A stretch of 64,000 bases of DNA from Merluccius polli (Eukaryota; Chordata; Actinopteri; Gadiformes; Merlucciidae): contig JAOPHQ010006265.1 in the NCBI GenBank assembly GCA_030340625.1, forward strand, positions 107,501-171,500. The letters are read 5' to 3'. Shown here piece by piece: positions 47,926 through 57,876 of the stretch. Each line of letters starts with the position of its first letter. Within the stretch, counting starts at the first letter, position 1. The translations under genes were made by a program, and so were the position numbers. Under the pieces are notes generated by a model. It was given only the letters and a program-made list of their open reading frames with translations. It had not been told where the DNA came from and searched no databases.

Positions 47926-50818
47926 AATAATAGTCCTAAAAATATTTATTCAATGTTCAAAGGGTTCTCCCCAGGATTTTGTTGTCCATGGTGGCTCAGT
48001 TGCGGCCATAGAAATAAGAGGCTGTGGCAAGCGGGGGGGTTAATGGTTTTAGAAGGGTTTTAATAATGAACATAGTTCTACCTACTAATCATAACAAGTT
48101 GGTAATTTAATAAACATGAATACAACAGGTAGCAATCTTTTTTCCTTTTATGCCAATCCGTCACCCACAATAGCGCCTGTGTGATTTCACTTCGGGTGAA
48201 TAGCGTTAGTCCTGCCGTTTAATTTCATCAAAACGTGTACTATGTTCAAACCACCTACTATCCTACTCTCATACTATGGAAGTCGCATGTCTTCCGAAAC
48301 TTTTAGTTTACATTGAAGCTCTGTCATAACCGAGTCTGACTTGGACCGTTGAGTGGATCTGAAAGCCACTGACGTCCATGCAGCAATCCTACATGATATT
48401 GTAGTTTTGCTTTTTGCATTGTTAAAATAATAACAAAAATGAAAAGGAAAAATTTCAATTTCCGTTGTTCGAGATAATTATCACGTAATAACAACTATGA
48501 TAATAATCACGTTAATACGTGATACTGAACTTATCTTGTAATAACAAGAAAACTATCATGTTAATACGTGATACTGAACTTAATTGAGAACGACACTTTT
48601 TATATTTTGGCTTGGCAGCACTGCGCTTCCGTAGAAAAACGGTAAACCTAACAATTATCCGAAGCTTGAAATTATGTATTTGTCCATATAAATGATGCAC
48701 GACGTGGACCTTTGCAGATCTCCACATGGGTGCTGACGCAGAAGTGTGATTTGGGCTTCTAAGGATAAGTGAATATGAGGGCGATGTGCTTCTCCCAGGG
48801 TGCAACAAGATGAGAGAGGAGAGGAACAGCTACAACGACGAGCTGCTGAGAGTCAAGGATGAGAACTACAAACTGGCCATGAGGTACGCCACGCTCAGCG
48901 AAGAGAGAAACATGGCCGTGATGAGGAGCAGAGACCTGCAACTGGAGGTATACACACACACACACACTCATACACACTGACACAGACACATGCACGCATG
49001 CACACATACATACTATTTTTTTTTGCACACATGCACTCCCCATACTAAAGTTGTCACAGGATATATCATATATCATGTATATGTGTGTTTGCGTGTGTGT
49101 GCTCTACATGTGTGTGTGTAGATTGACCAGCTGAAGCACCGGCTGAACAAGGTGGAGGAGGAGTGTAAGATGGAGCGGAGACAGAGTCTGAAGCTGAAGC
49201 ACGACATTGAGAACCGCCCCAAACGGGAGCACGTCTTTGATCTGGAGCGTGAGAACGAGGTGCTCAAGATTAAACTGCAGGAGCTGCAGTCCAGCATACA
49301 GGTATGCTCCTCCGCCTTAACACACCTCATACAGGTACCCTCCACCTTAACACCCCTCATACACCTGCCACAAATTTAATCGTGTAAGCAATGGCAATAT
49401 AGCACTTTCGTCTTATGGAATCAATGTGTGTCGGTCAGTAAGGAGTGGACAACATAACAGTGAACCGCCATGCCAGTACTTCACAAAAACACACCTCATT
49501 ATTATACCCATGACTAGAAGTCAAAGTTGTCCATATTGATGTGTGTTGGGTGTGGTTTCAGCCCGGGCCACTGCCTGCGTCAGACAAGGCCATCCTGGAC
49601 ATTCTGGAGCATGACAGACAGGAGGCACTGGAGGACCGGCAGGACCTGGTCAACCGCCTCTACAGCCTCCACGAAGAAGTCCGGCAGGCCGAGGAGCTTC
49701 GTGACAAGGTGTGTTCGGCACGCCTAGTAATACTAAGGCCCTCATGTACACTTACACACTTACACACACATACATACACACAGACATACATGTGTGCACA
49801 CTAGGGCTGGGCGATTTGGCCTAAAAATAAAATCTAGATTTTTTTCGAACTAATGGACAATTTTCGATTCAAACCTCGATTTTTTTCTGTTTTTCTCTAA
49901 ACTAAAAAGACCAAGGCAAAATTTAAATACATATTTTCTTTATTAACACAATACAAATAAATGAGATTACCAAGTAGTCTAGGCCTATGTGAACAAATCA
50001 GTTGTTCAAGAATAAAAAATAAATTAAAAAAATAAAAACAGCACCACAAATAAAAACAGCACCACCACGTCATTACATTAGATTTTTTTGTAATCCATCC
50101 ATCCATCCATCTTCTTATTATCTTCTAACTTCTTTGTCACACAAATCGGACAAATTAAATATCAAAATCAAGTTCGGCCCATGGCCCCGTTTTTTCATTT
50201 GCTATTTTAGATCTGAACATAAAATCGAAAGTACGAAAAACTATTTGTGTTTTGGTATCAGATTCATAAACGAATAACAATAATAAATCGTTTTTTTCAT
50301 TTTCCGATTTTGGATTCTCAATTGAATATGAAAAGAACGAATGATACACAGATTCAGGAAGCCAGCGAGTTTATGTCTGACCGCTGGTACCAGAACCACT
50401 TCCATACAACTGAAGTAACACCGCCTTTTTTAGGAACGAGTTCTTCTTCATTTGTGTTATTGGACATTTTGATGGCACGTCTGTCAGTCTCGCGGTGAAT
50501 GGGATTGTATGTGGCGGCTGAGTTTTGCGTGTGTTCTGGAAAGTGAGAGTAGGGACTATGGAGTCCCTTAAAGCAAAACAAATCTGCGGAGTCTAGAACT
50601 GTTTTTAAATCGCGATCTTTCGGTTCAGCCATTTCACAAACCGTAGGTAAGTAAAAATGAAAAATTAATCGATTAAATCGAAAACATCGCCCAGCCCTAG
50701 TGCACACACACACAAGCACACACACTGCTGCATTGGGTTTGTTGGTGTCTTTGTATGTGTACAGGTATTTTTGTTATGTATTTCTTCTCTTCATGAGTGT
50801 GTATCGTTTGTCTGTCTG

Positions 50819-50858
<40 letters not shown>

Positions 50859-51291
50859 CGTGTGTGTATGGCCCAGTACCTGGAGGAGAAGGAGGACCTG
50901 GAGCTCAAGTGCTCCACGCTGCAGAAGGACTGTGAGATGTACCGCAACCGCATGAACACCATCATCGTTCAGCTGGAGGAGGTGGAGAAGGAGAGGGACC
51001 AGGTACATACACACGCACACATACACGTGTACACACTATACACACACACACGCAGGCATGCGCACACACATACACACACGCACACACACACACACACACA
51101 AACACACACACCCACACACATAACCCAAATAACCACACCAAAATGATTAAATGTGATTTAGCTTTGTTAATGTGAGTGTTTGTGTATATTTTGTGCATGT
51201 ATGTGTGCCTATGTGTCTGCTTGTGCTTACATGTTAATATGCTCGAACATGTGTGTATGTGTATTTGTGTGCCTGTCTGTGTGCACATATA

Positions 51292-51338
<47 letters not shown>

Positions 51339-52438
51339 ATGTGTGTGTTTTCGTGTCTCGACACAAAACCCTCACTCCCACCCATGGCTGCAGGCGTTCC
51401 GGGCGAGAGACGAAGCCCAGCACCAGTTCTCCCAGAGCCTGGCCAACAAGGACAAGTACCGCAAGCAGATCCGAGAGCTGGAGGAGAGGAGCGACGAGCT
51501 CCACATCGAGATCGTACGCAAAGAGGCCAAGCAGGTCGCGTTGGAGTCCCGCTTGCGACGCCTGTCCAAGGAATGCCCTTTGGAGCAGGTTTGTTCCATC
51601 GGAGGGCCTTTAATAATACCCCCTGCATAATCTGTCCAACTGCTGTCCAAATACGCCGATGCCCATTTTTCCGTCAGGGCGCAATATAGTCACTGCGTTG
51701 CGTGGGTTGTTGGTTTAACGGTGCCAGGAGTTCCTTACCGTCTCTGTGTCCTTGTACTTTTCAATTTTGTTTTAAGTCTATAGAGACCTTTACTGTTGGT
51801 TCATATGCTCATCGAATGAACTGACGCGCACTTTATCTTGTTGTGGCTTCGTCCTATCCTTTTTTCCTCATTTCTTTTCTCAGACTCTACAACGGGACCA
51901 GGGCCAATCAGAATGCTCCAGCGATGAGTACCAGGAAGAGAACAGGAAGTTTTTTCTCCAAGAAGAGTCTCGCCTCAGAAGGCGGCCCAACGTCAAAGCA
52001 TCTGGGGTATGTCTCTACGTCTCTACTCAAAAACCTATGTGACACTGACCCATACGACACATCACAAGCATTACACGTATGACCAAATTCGTGCCAACTA
52101 CTTCTGAAAACAGCGCATATTGCTGCTGACTCCAAACATATCCTGTAATGTTTGTAGACCAGAGTCAAGTCTCCGGTGTTCTCCTCCAAAGTCTTGGACC
52201 TGCAGCGTAATTCAGAGGCCAACCGAGTCGCAGGACAAACAGGTATACCGCACTGCTCACCCCCTTCACACCACTCACCATGGTGCTCCCCAGGACACTG
52301 TATTGCATATGGAAAACATATGGTTAAATAGGCCTATAACGTTTGTACTTTACATGGGAAATAGGCTACACACACCTTTAAAATTAACAAGACAGTTGTA
52401 CTACTATGTAGCAGATGCTTTTATCCAACGCTATTTTG

Positions 52439-52503
<65 letters not shown>

Positions 52504-54285
52504 AAATAAAATCTTATGCAGTCCAATACTAGCAGAGTTTTCTGTGTAATACAATGAGATTGCAATTATGTTCAAACCATTTCATATCCCTCCTCCTCCT
52601 CCTCCTCCTCCTCCTCCTCCTCCTCCTCCTCCTCCTCCTCCTTACCTTGTGTGTGCAAACCAGCACCCAACGGTGGAGAATCTCCTGAGGTCCAGACGGC
52701 AAACTCGCGCCTGGACACCACCGCATGCCCCGCCTCCTCGGTGGGGGCCGTCCCCACCTCCCCCAGCTACCCCCCACCGCTCCCCCCTGACTCGGCCGCC
52801 ACCTCCCCCCTACCCCTTTCCGGTGCCCCAGGGGAGGTCTCCAACTGGGCCAACATGGTGAGTAAAGCTATGGCCGTATTTGTTATGACACATCCTTCGT
52901 GTTCGTATTTCGTGTTTGTATTAATATTTTTATTATTTGTTTGACAGAATTCTTGACTGATATTGGCTACGTTTTAAGCAATTGATGAAGCACAAAGGGA
53001 CAATTTGTGCTTCAAATTGGTTTTAGTGATGTAGACATGATGGCCAAGCAGAGACATGTTTTGTTATTTTTTGTAATATGTTAACAGTCTAATAACCTGC
53101 TCTACAATTACTTTACAAGAACCAGAATCTTGGTTATTATCGAGTATCATCTCCTCTAAGTTATTACAACACCGATAGGGAATGGCCAGAGAAAATGACA
53201 GGGCGAGGGGCTGCTTAAAACAACGTCTTCATCATACAAAACGGCAAAAGTCAAGTGCTGAAACTGCTGAAAAAATGAAAATATGTGAATATGATACAAC
53301 CCTGCCATTAGTAGAGTCACGGGTGTGTGATACTTAGTTATGCTGTGTGGTGTATTTGCCACAATGTAGCCCATACCTGACTGGAGTGGGATGAGATCAA
53401 GCCATGGCATGGTTGTCTGTCACAGGGATGTGGTCACCCTGTTTGTACACCTGCATGTTTTTTTAGCCGCGAAACCGCAACTACAGCCTGCTGTCCACAT
53501 TCCCTGTGCCACCGCGGAAGGCATCACTGTCCCGCAGAAAGAGGGAGAAAGACACAGACTTCTACCCCCGCAGGTACACTCACTGGATCCCGCTCCACAG
53601 GACAGCTGCCATTTTGTATTGCATTGTTAAATACACTCTCGCTGTTGCACACTGGTGGTGGATAAGGTGTGATACCCCACCCCCCCGACACACACACACA
53701 CACACATTATTATTGTTATTATTATTAATATTATTAAATGTTTCCCTATGCCGTTATGCTGCACTCTGCACCTTCACACCTTACGCCTCTGTATTAGTCA
53801 GCATGAAAGTACCCATATGATTGTATGAGGAGGAACAGTTAGTGAATGTTTTCGCATTATGTTACAAGTAATGTCTCTTTTGTTTCCAGCTTCTCTGACC
53901 TCGATAGTGACAACACAGAAATTGAATATGGTAAAGCGGATATAAATAAATGAAAATGATATGCCAATGTGCTGTATGTGCTTTTTCTGTTTGTTTGTTA
54001 TTGTCTGTGTCCTATATTACTGTGTGTGTCACTTTGTTACCATTGTTACCACATCTTTAACTCTACTTTAATAATAATTCTCTCTCTCTCGTTCTCTCAC
54101 TCTCTCGCGCGCTCTCTCTCTCTCTCTCGGCTCTCACTCTCTCAGAGGATGAAGTGATGGACGGCCCTCACTCTATCCACTCTTCCTCATCCTCCCATCA
54201 GTCAGAAGGGTTGGACTGCTGCTATGACCTGGAGCAGGTCAACACCATCTTACGGAAGCTCTCTCTGGAGAGGTATACACACACA

Positions 54286-54318
<33 letters not shown>

Positions 54319-54636
54319 TAGATCCTAGAAGACAAGAAGAAACAGAAGAGAAAGAAACAAAAATAAGAGAAAATATGTGTGTGTTTGCATGTGCATGTGC
54401 AGGCCTTTTCGCCTGTCTCTCTCCTCCGTCACAAGGGTGAGCTGCTCTCTGAAGCAAGTGCAGGAGCTTTCACTGCAAGGTGATTCACTGCTGAAGGACA
54501 TCACCCTGGTGGGCGGGAACGACAGCGGAATCTTCATCTCATCCGTCCAATCGGGTTCCAGCGCTGAAGTGGCGGGGCTACTGGAGGGACACCACCTCAT
54601 TTTAGTAAGTAATGCTGTAATAAACAGTATAAACAG

Positions 54637-54685
<49 letters not shown>

Positions 54686-55084
54686 ATGGTCTGGGTGAAT
54701 ACTCGATTCTGATTGGTTGGAGGGTGTAGGTTAAAAAGTGTTAATGTACACCTAGGAAAGACGTTGACGCTATGAAGACGCTATGGCCACGTTGCTTGGC
54801 AACACCTGCATACGGGAGATATTAAATAGTCCGCTCGACTTGTAAAAATAAAAGAAACCTCACGATTTTAACTCTAAAACACATTAAAGTATTATTAATT
54901 GATTAAATATTTCTTTCTTTTGTAAGTGACCATGGTATAAGCGGATAATGCCCTTCGAGGTGTCCATTAACAGAAATGAATGGACTTTGCGAAAGCAACC
55001 ATCCTCTGCTTCGCGTCGGACGGTTCACGCCTCCGCGTCGTCCATTAATTTCTGTTAATGGACACCTCGTCGGGCATTATCCCT

Positions 55085-55127
<43 letters not shown>

Positions 55128-57660
55128 TATATATTGGCTACGTGTGTGTTTATACTATTAGTTTATTCACTTATTATTTCAATGCTGGATTAAAAAGATG
55201 AGCCCAAATAATGCGAGGGACCACAAGATGAACATTAATTTAAGATGTTTCCCTCTGTCCTCCACTGTGATTGATCAGATTGAGGGTTGTATACGTGGGG
55301 AGAACCAGAGTATTTCATTGGAAACAAGCACTCAGGAGGAAGCCCATTGGACGCTGCAGCACTGCTCTGGGCCAATCCAGCTACACTATAGAGCTAACTT
55401 TGAGGGTAAATTATTCTGGTCAAATAATAATAATAATAATAATAATTATAACTATAATTATAATTATATAATTAATTAATTAACAATAATAATTTTATTA
55501 TGATCATGTCATCACTTAATTTGTTTCCTTATCAAGTTGTGTGTGGCTGTATATGTATAAATATAAATGTGTGGTTGTGTGTGTGTGTGTTTGTATATGT
55601 GTGTGCCTGTATGTGTGTGTGTGTGTTCCTGTGTGTGTGTGCCTGTGTGTGTGCCTTTGTGTGTGTGGGTGTATGTGTGTGTGTGTGTGTGCACCACAGC
55701 CTACCACCGGTTGCAGAGGGCCCTGAAGGAGGGGACGCTGGCCTCCGGCGACTCCTTCCACATCCGGGTCAACCTGAACATCTCCGGGCCGTCGGACAGC
55801 TGCTCTCTGAGTGTGCTCTGTGACGAGGTGGTGCACGTCCTGGACACGCGCCACCAGGGCCACTGCGAGTGGATGTGTGCCCGCGTGGACCCGTACACCG
55901 GAGCCGACTTGTCTGACCAGGGCACCGTACCAAGCAACTCACGGTACAAGCTTGAACCAAGAAACAAATGCTTAAATTGCGTGTGGTTGGGAGGGGTAAA
56001 GGGGGTGTGGCTAGGTAGGGGGTAAAGGGGGTGTGGTCAGGGAGGTGTAAAGGGGGTGTGGCCAGGGCTGGATATAGGAGGCATGGTCATGGAGGTGCCA
56101 AGGGTGAGTGGCTAGGGATGAGTAAAGTCGGAGTTGTCATCGAGGTGTAAAGGGGGAGTAGCCAGGGGCGGGGTAAAGGGGGAGTGGCCAGAGTGGAGGT
56201 GGGGATATATTGTAAAAGGTCATCTTTTAAAGTTTTTTGTTGACATTGCAGTAAAAAATTATAACAGGTAAGAGAGAGAATCCATGTCTTGTGGGCTCAG
56301 GAACACACGCTGTTCAGATCCTGTTTGAAGCTCTGCTTCATATGACAACTTCATATAGATAAGCATGGTGTCAGGTGTCTCATCTCCACGCTGCATAACG
56401 ATGTCTTGTCTGTGTGTACAGATAACTGATGACTAGCATCACGTGTACTTTGTATGTGAGTAAGATTCCCTAAGACAAGATAGAAATTAATTAATTTCAG
56501 ACGTTCGTGTATGCGTGCATGTGTGTGCGTTAGTAACAACTGGTGTGAACTCTAGCAAGAGGACTCAAAGGTAGAATCTTGACACGAAAGGCAGTCTTTA
56601 CTTACTGCAAAATGGTTCGGTACACAGGTAATCAGTCAGGAGATCAGGCAGACAAATGTGAAGTCAGGAAAAACTAGCTGAGATCATAATCAAGAATACC
56701 AGAAGAAATTGCTGGAACGCTTGACACATACATGCTGGAACGCATACAGTATACATACAATTGGGACATACTACAGGTGATTTCAATGATTAGCACTGGC
56801 ATACTAAATAGCATGGTAGTATGGGTATTGGCAAATGTGAGTATAACAAAGAAAAACAGGAAATGTTGAAATAAAGAATGAAAAACATAACCTAAGGAGT
56901 GTGTGTGTGTGTGTCTGTGTGCGCAGGGCCCAGCAGCTACTCCTGGTGAAGATACAGAAGTTGATGTGTCGAGGAGGAAAAGAGGAGTATGAGGGTCACC
57001 GTAATGTCAGGGTCAGCTTCCTTCCATCATTCCTTCTTCCTTGCTCTCAAAGTGGTGTGATGTCTTTTCAGTTTTCTGTTTCTGTTTGTGGTAATGCTAA
57101 TGAGGAAACAAATCTGAGAAGTCTCTGTGCTTTCTAAAGACTTTTGCTAGGATATCTTATTGTCACATAATAATATAACATGTTCCATTAATTTGCCCAG
57201 CAAAATGTAAAACACATAAGAAACGTTTAGATGTCCCCGTGCTGTTGTTGTAATTGTTTGGGTCTACATGTGACCACCTATGCACGCCTCTTTCACCCAT
57301 TAACAACATCATTTGCAACGTTCTCTATTTTTAATTACTTTAATAATCATGAAATCCTTTTAATTTTAATGAATAAAATATATTTTTAATTTTAGTTCTT
57401 TAAAAAGTCATGAATGTCTTTATTATGTCGTTGGGCACATGTGCTCCATAGTATATGTGTACAACAGTTGTTACGCTGTGCCCGTGTATAGTCTCTCTCT
57501 ATGGCGCCCATGTGGCAGATGCATGCTGTTGCTCATGTCGCTTCCTGGTTGTGTGTTGGTGCAGAACTCGTTACAGCCGGATGAGGCCGGCCACATGCTG
57601 GACACTAAGGTCAGCCCACGCCTGTCTAGGGCCAGTGTCTTCATCACCCAAATACTGCAG
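40186..57660 (+). CDS. card11: CARD11 (CARMA1) scaffold, 19 coding exons, 3' partial
   Basis: Exons: 40186-40411, 41043-41180, 45755-45931, 48799-48947, 49122-49301, 49562-49708, 50877-51002, 51394-51588, 51884-52006, 52158-52242, 52664-52857, 53467-53573, 53890-53930, 54146-54272, 54403-54604, 55279-55405, 55700-55943, 56927-57011, 57565-57660. They sum to 2769 nt = 923 codons with matching phases and GT-AG borders. Human CARD11 has 1154 residues, so the SH3-GUK tail lies past the window. Landmarks: KLTPYLRQCKV, RLLDILHTKGDRG, FLESLEFHYPELYK (CARD); FLMNEVVKLQQQ, SYNDEL, NMAVMRSRDLQLE, ILDILEHDRQEALEDRQ, YRKQIRELEE (coiled coil); IHSSSSSHQSEGLD; PDZ and SH3 region ending NSLQPDEAG. The protein, phosphorylated by PKC after antigen-receptor signals, assembles BCL10-MALT1. 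Start: ATG at 40186 follows a consensus acceptor; in-frame ATGs upstream (40084, 40120) are alternatives. Confidence 0.96.
40457..40778. mobile_element. hAT-like MITE in CARD11 intron
   Basis: AGTGGGGCTGGGCAATAT at the left and, on the opposite strand at the right, AGTAGAGCTGGGCAATAG form inverted ends. The flanks (tacaatt / tccaatt) resemble a decayed target duplication. The interior is A/T-rich with atatcacgata motifs. Confidence 0.7.
41630..41775 (-). repeat. interspersed repeat, reverse copy (family of 13560-13722)
   Basis: ttacatttggggcatttagc and the cagacgcttttgtc block, through caattgctag, are the reverse complement of the 13.6-kb copy. Confidence 0.75.
41783..41993. repeat. about 210-bp segment duplicated at 44396-44605
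   Basis: aaatactaagcgcagaatat through cacaagaacgagtttcaaca is present at both places with only a few differences (for example gtgggagg / gtgcgagg). Confidence 0.92.
42390..43010 (+). pseudogene. Tc1-like transposon remnant
   Basis: Starts with the TIR cactcaccggccactttatt next to a TA. The transposase frame at 42707-43006 shows the helix-turn-helix region (TTRRTLRRMGYSSRRP) and the first two catalytic aspartate contexts (AQAHQNWTIEDWKN, WSDESRFLL). The part of the N-terminal coding region after gggaagaaagg is deleted, and the frame leaves Tc1 sequence after about 43006, so the third acidic residue and the 3' TIR are absent. It cannot encode active transposase. Confidence 0.9.
43206..43487 (+). 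repeat. V-SINE type tRNA-derived SINE
   Basis: tRNA-like head with A box (tagctcagtaggtagagcgg) and B box (ggttcgatccc), then the core gtgtccttgagcaagacact characteristic of V-SINEs, then ggttaaatgcagaggacaaa and a tail near 43487. It appears complete. A similar SINE may derive from LINE-mediated insertion. Confidence 0.9.
44291..44710. repeat. 105-bp segment repeated at 315-bp spacing, each with a 63-bp hairpin
   Basis: 44291-44395 and 44606-44710 are near-identical (taagtggcttttgctgtgcc ...). Each ends in a self-complementary 63-bp block (44333-44395, 44648-44710) with about 27-bp arms and a 9-nt loop. The intervening 44396-44605 is the segment also found at 41783-41993. Confidence 0.9.
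44770..45174. mobile_element. 405-bp MITE with TIR GGGCCGTGTTCCGATATCC
   Basis: The left end GGGCCGTGTTCCGATATCC and right end are perfect inverted repeats of about 24 bp, with tagtatactta / agtgtacta subterminal motifs. Flanks gct / tgg give no decisive TSD. No coding capacity. Confidence 0.85.
45345..45391. repeat. (GAT)n microsatellite
   Basis: About 16 GAT units in a CARD11 intron. Confidence 0.9.
45565..45720 (+). repeat. interspersed repeat, third copy (family of 13560-13722)
   Basis: Shares caattaggcgtgtttgaaac, gcgtctgctaaatgcccta and the aaatgtaa terminus. It ends 34 bp before the CARD11 exon at 45755. Confidence 0.75.
46860..47190. mobile_element. MITE with TTAAAGTAGCAGTAG-type ends
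   Basis: Left ttaaagtagcagtagaaac and right gtctactcccactttaa are imperfect inverted ends. The two halves have relatives at 26717-26942 and 28960-29125. Confidence 0.65.
47879..47923. repeat. (TAA)n microsatellite
   Basis: About 14 TAA units in a CARD11 intron. Confidence 0.9.
49802..50699. mobile_element. 898-bp hAT-like element with 8-bp TSD GTGCACAC in CARD11 intron
   Basis: TIRs TAGGGCTGGGCGAT / ATCGCCCAGCCCTA, with atcgat/aatcga subterminal motifs. GTGCACAC is found at 49794-49801 and 50700-50707. No transposase frame is recognised. Confidence 0.9.
52439..52487. repeat. (TA)n microsatellite
   Basis: About 49 bp of TA followed by a T homopolymer, in a CARD11 intron. Confidence 0.9.
52588..52642. 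repeat. (CTC)n trinucleotide array upstream of a CARD11 acceptor
   Basis: About 18 TCC/CTC units ending 21 bp before the acceptor of exon 52664-52857, supplying most of its pyrimidine-rich tract. Confidence 0.9.
54638..55135 (+). mobile_element. palindromic repeat family, fullest copy, inserted in a (TA)n tract
   Basis: A 405-bp segment (54684-55088) lies between two (TA)n blocks. The second half is a strong inverted repeat: gcccttcgaggtgtccatta at 54950 against taatggacacctcgtcgggc near 55057-55076, with cttcgcgtcggacggttcac between. The first half carries gattggttggagggtgtagg and cgctatggccacgttgcttg. No ORF. The insertion is between the two PDZ exons of CARD11. Confidence 0.8.
55985..56205. 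repeat. G-rich degenerate minisatellite
   Basis: Seven or so imperfect units of about 30-36 bp around ggtaaagggggtgtggccag, starting 42 bp after the donor of CARD11 exon 55700-55943. All Gs are on the sense strand. Confidence 0.85.
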
Positions 57661-57876
57661 GTATGCTCCCCAAGTGGTATTCACATTCAGGGAGGACCGT
57701 GTGTGGATCTTGTAATATTTTTTAAATATATTGTAATATTAAATATCAATATTATTTTGGGGGGAGGGAAATGAATCTGCACATGCACCTGAAATTATTT
57801 TTGTGAGTACGAAGTTCATGAATTAATTGTTTTGTGGATTGGAAATTGTTATCTATATTCAGAAGTATGTTTTGTT

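Larger units (their letters stand above)
45755..51588 (+). other. coiled-coil exons of CARD11
   Basis: Six exons, residues about 122-446, rich in Glu/Lys/Leu heptads. They mediate oligomerisation. Most exons from 48799 on end or start in phase 0. Confidence 0.85.
51884..54272 (+). other. regulatory linker exons of CARD11
   Basis: Residues about 447-672. Compared with mammals the linker is divergent: a Pro/Ser/Thr-rich exon (52664-52857) and a basic RKASLSRRKREK stretch (53467-53573) that could carry PKC-type sites, then the conserved SIHSSSSSHQSEGLD block. Specific phosphosites cannot be assigned. Confidence 0.75.
54403..57660 (+). other. PDZ and SH3-region exons of CARD11
   Basis: PDZ residues about 680-781 (ITLVGGNDSGIF, SAEVAGLLEGHHLIL, IEGCIRGE), then an SH3 region (SGDSFHIRVNLNIS, VVHVLDTRHQGHCEWMCARVDP, GTVPSNSRAQQLLL). 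The PDZ is split by an intron holding the palindromic repeat at 54684-55088. Confidence 0.85.
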
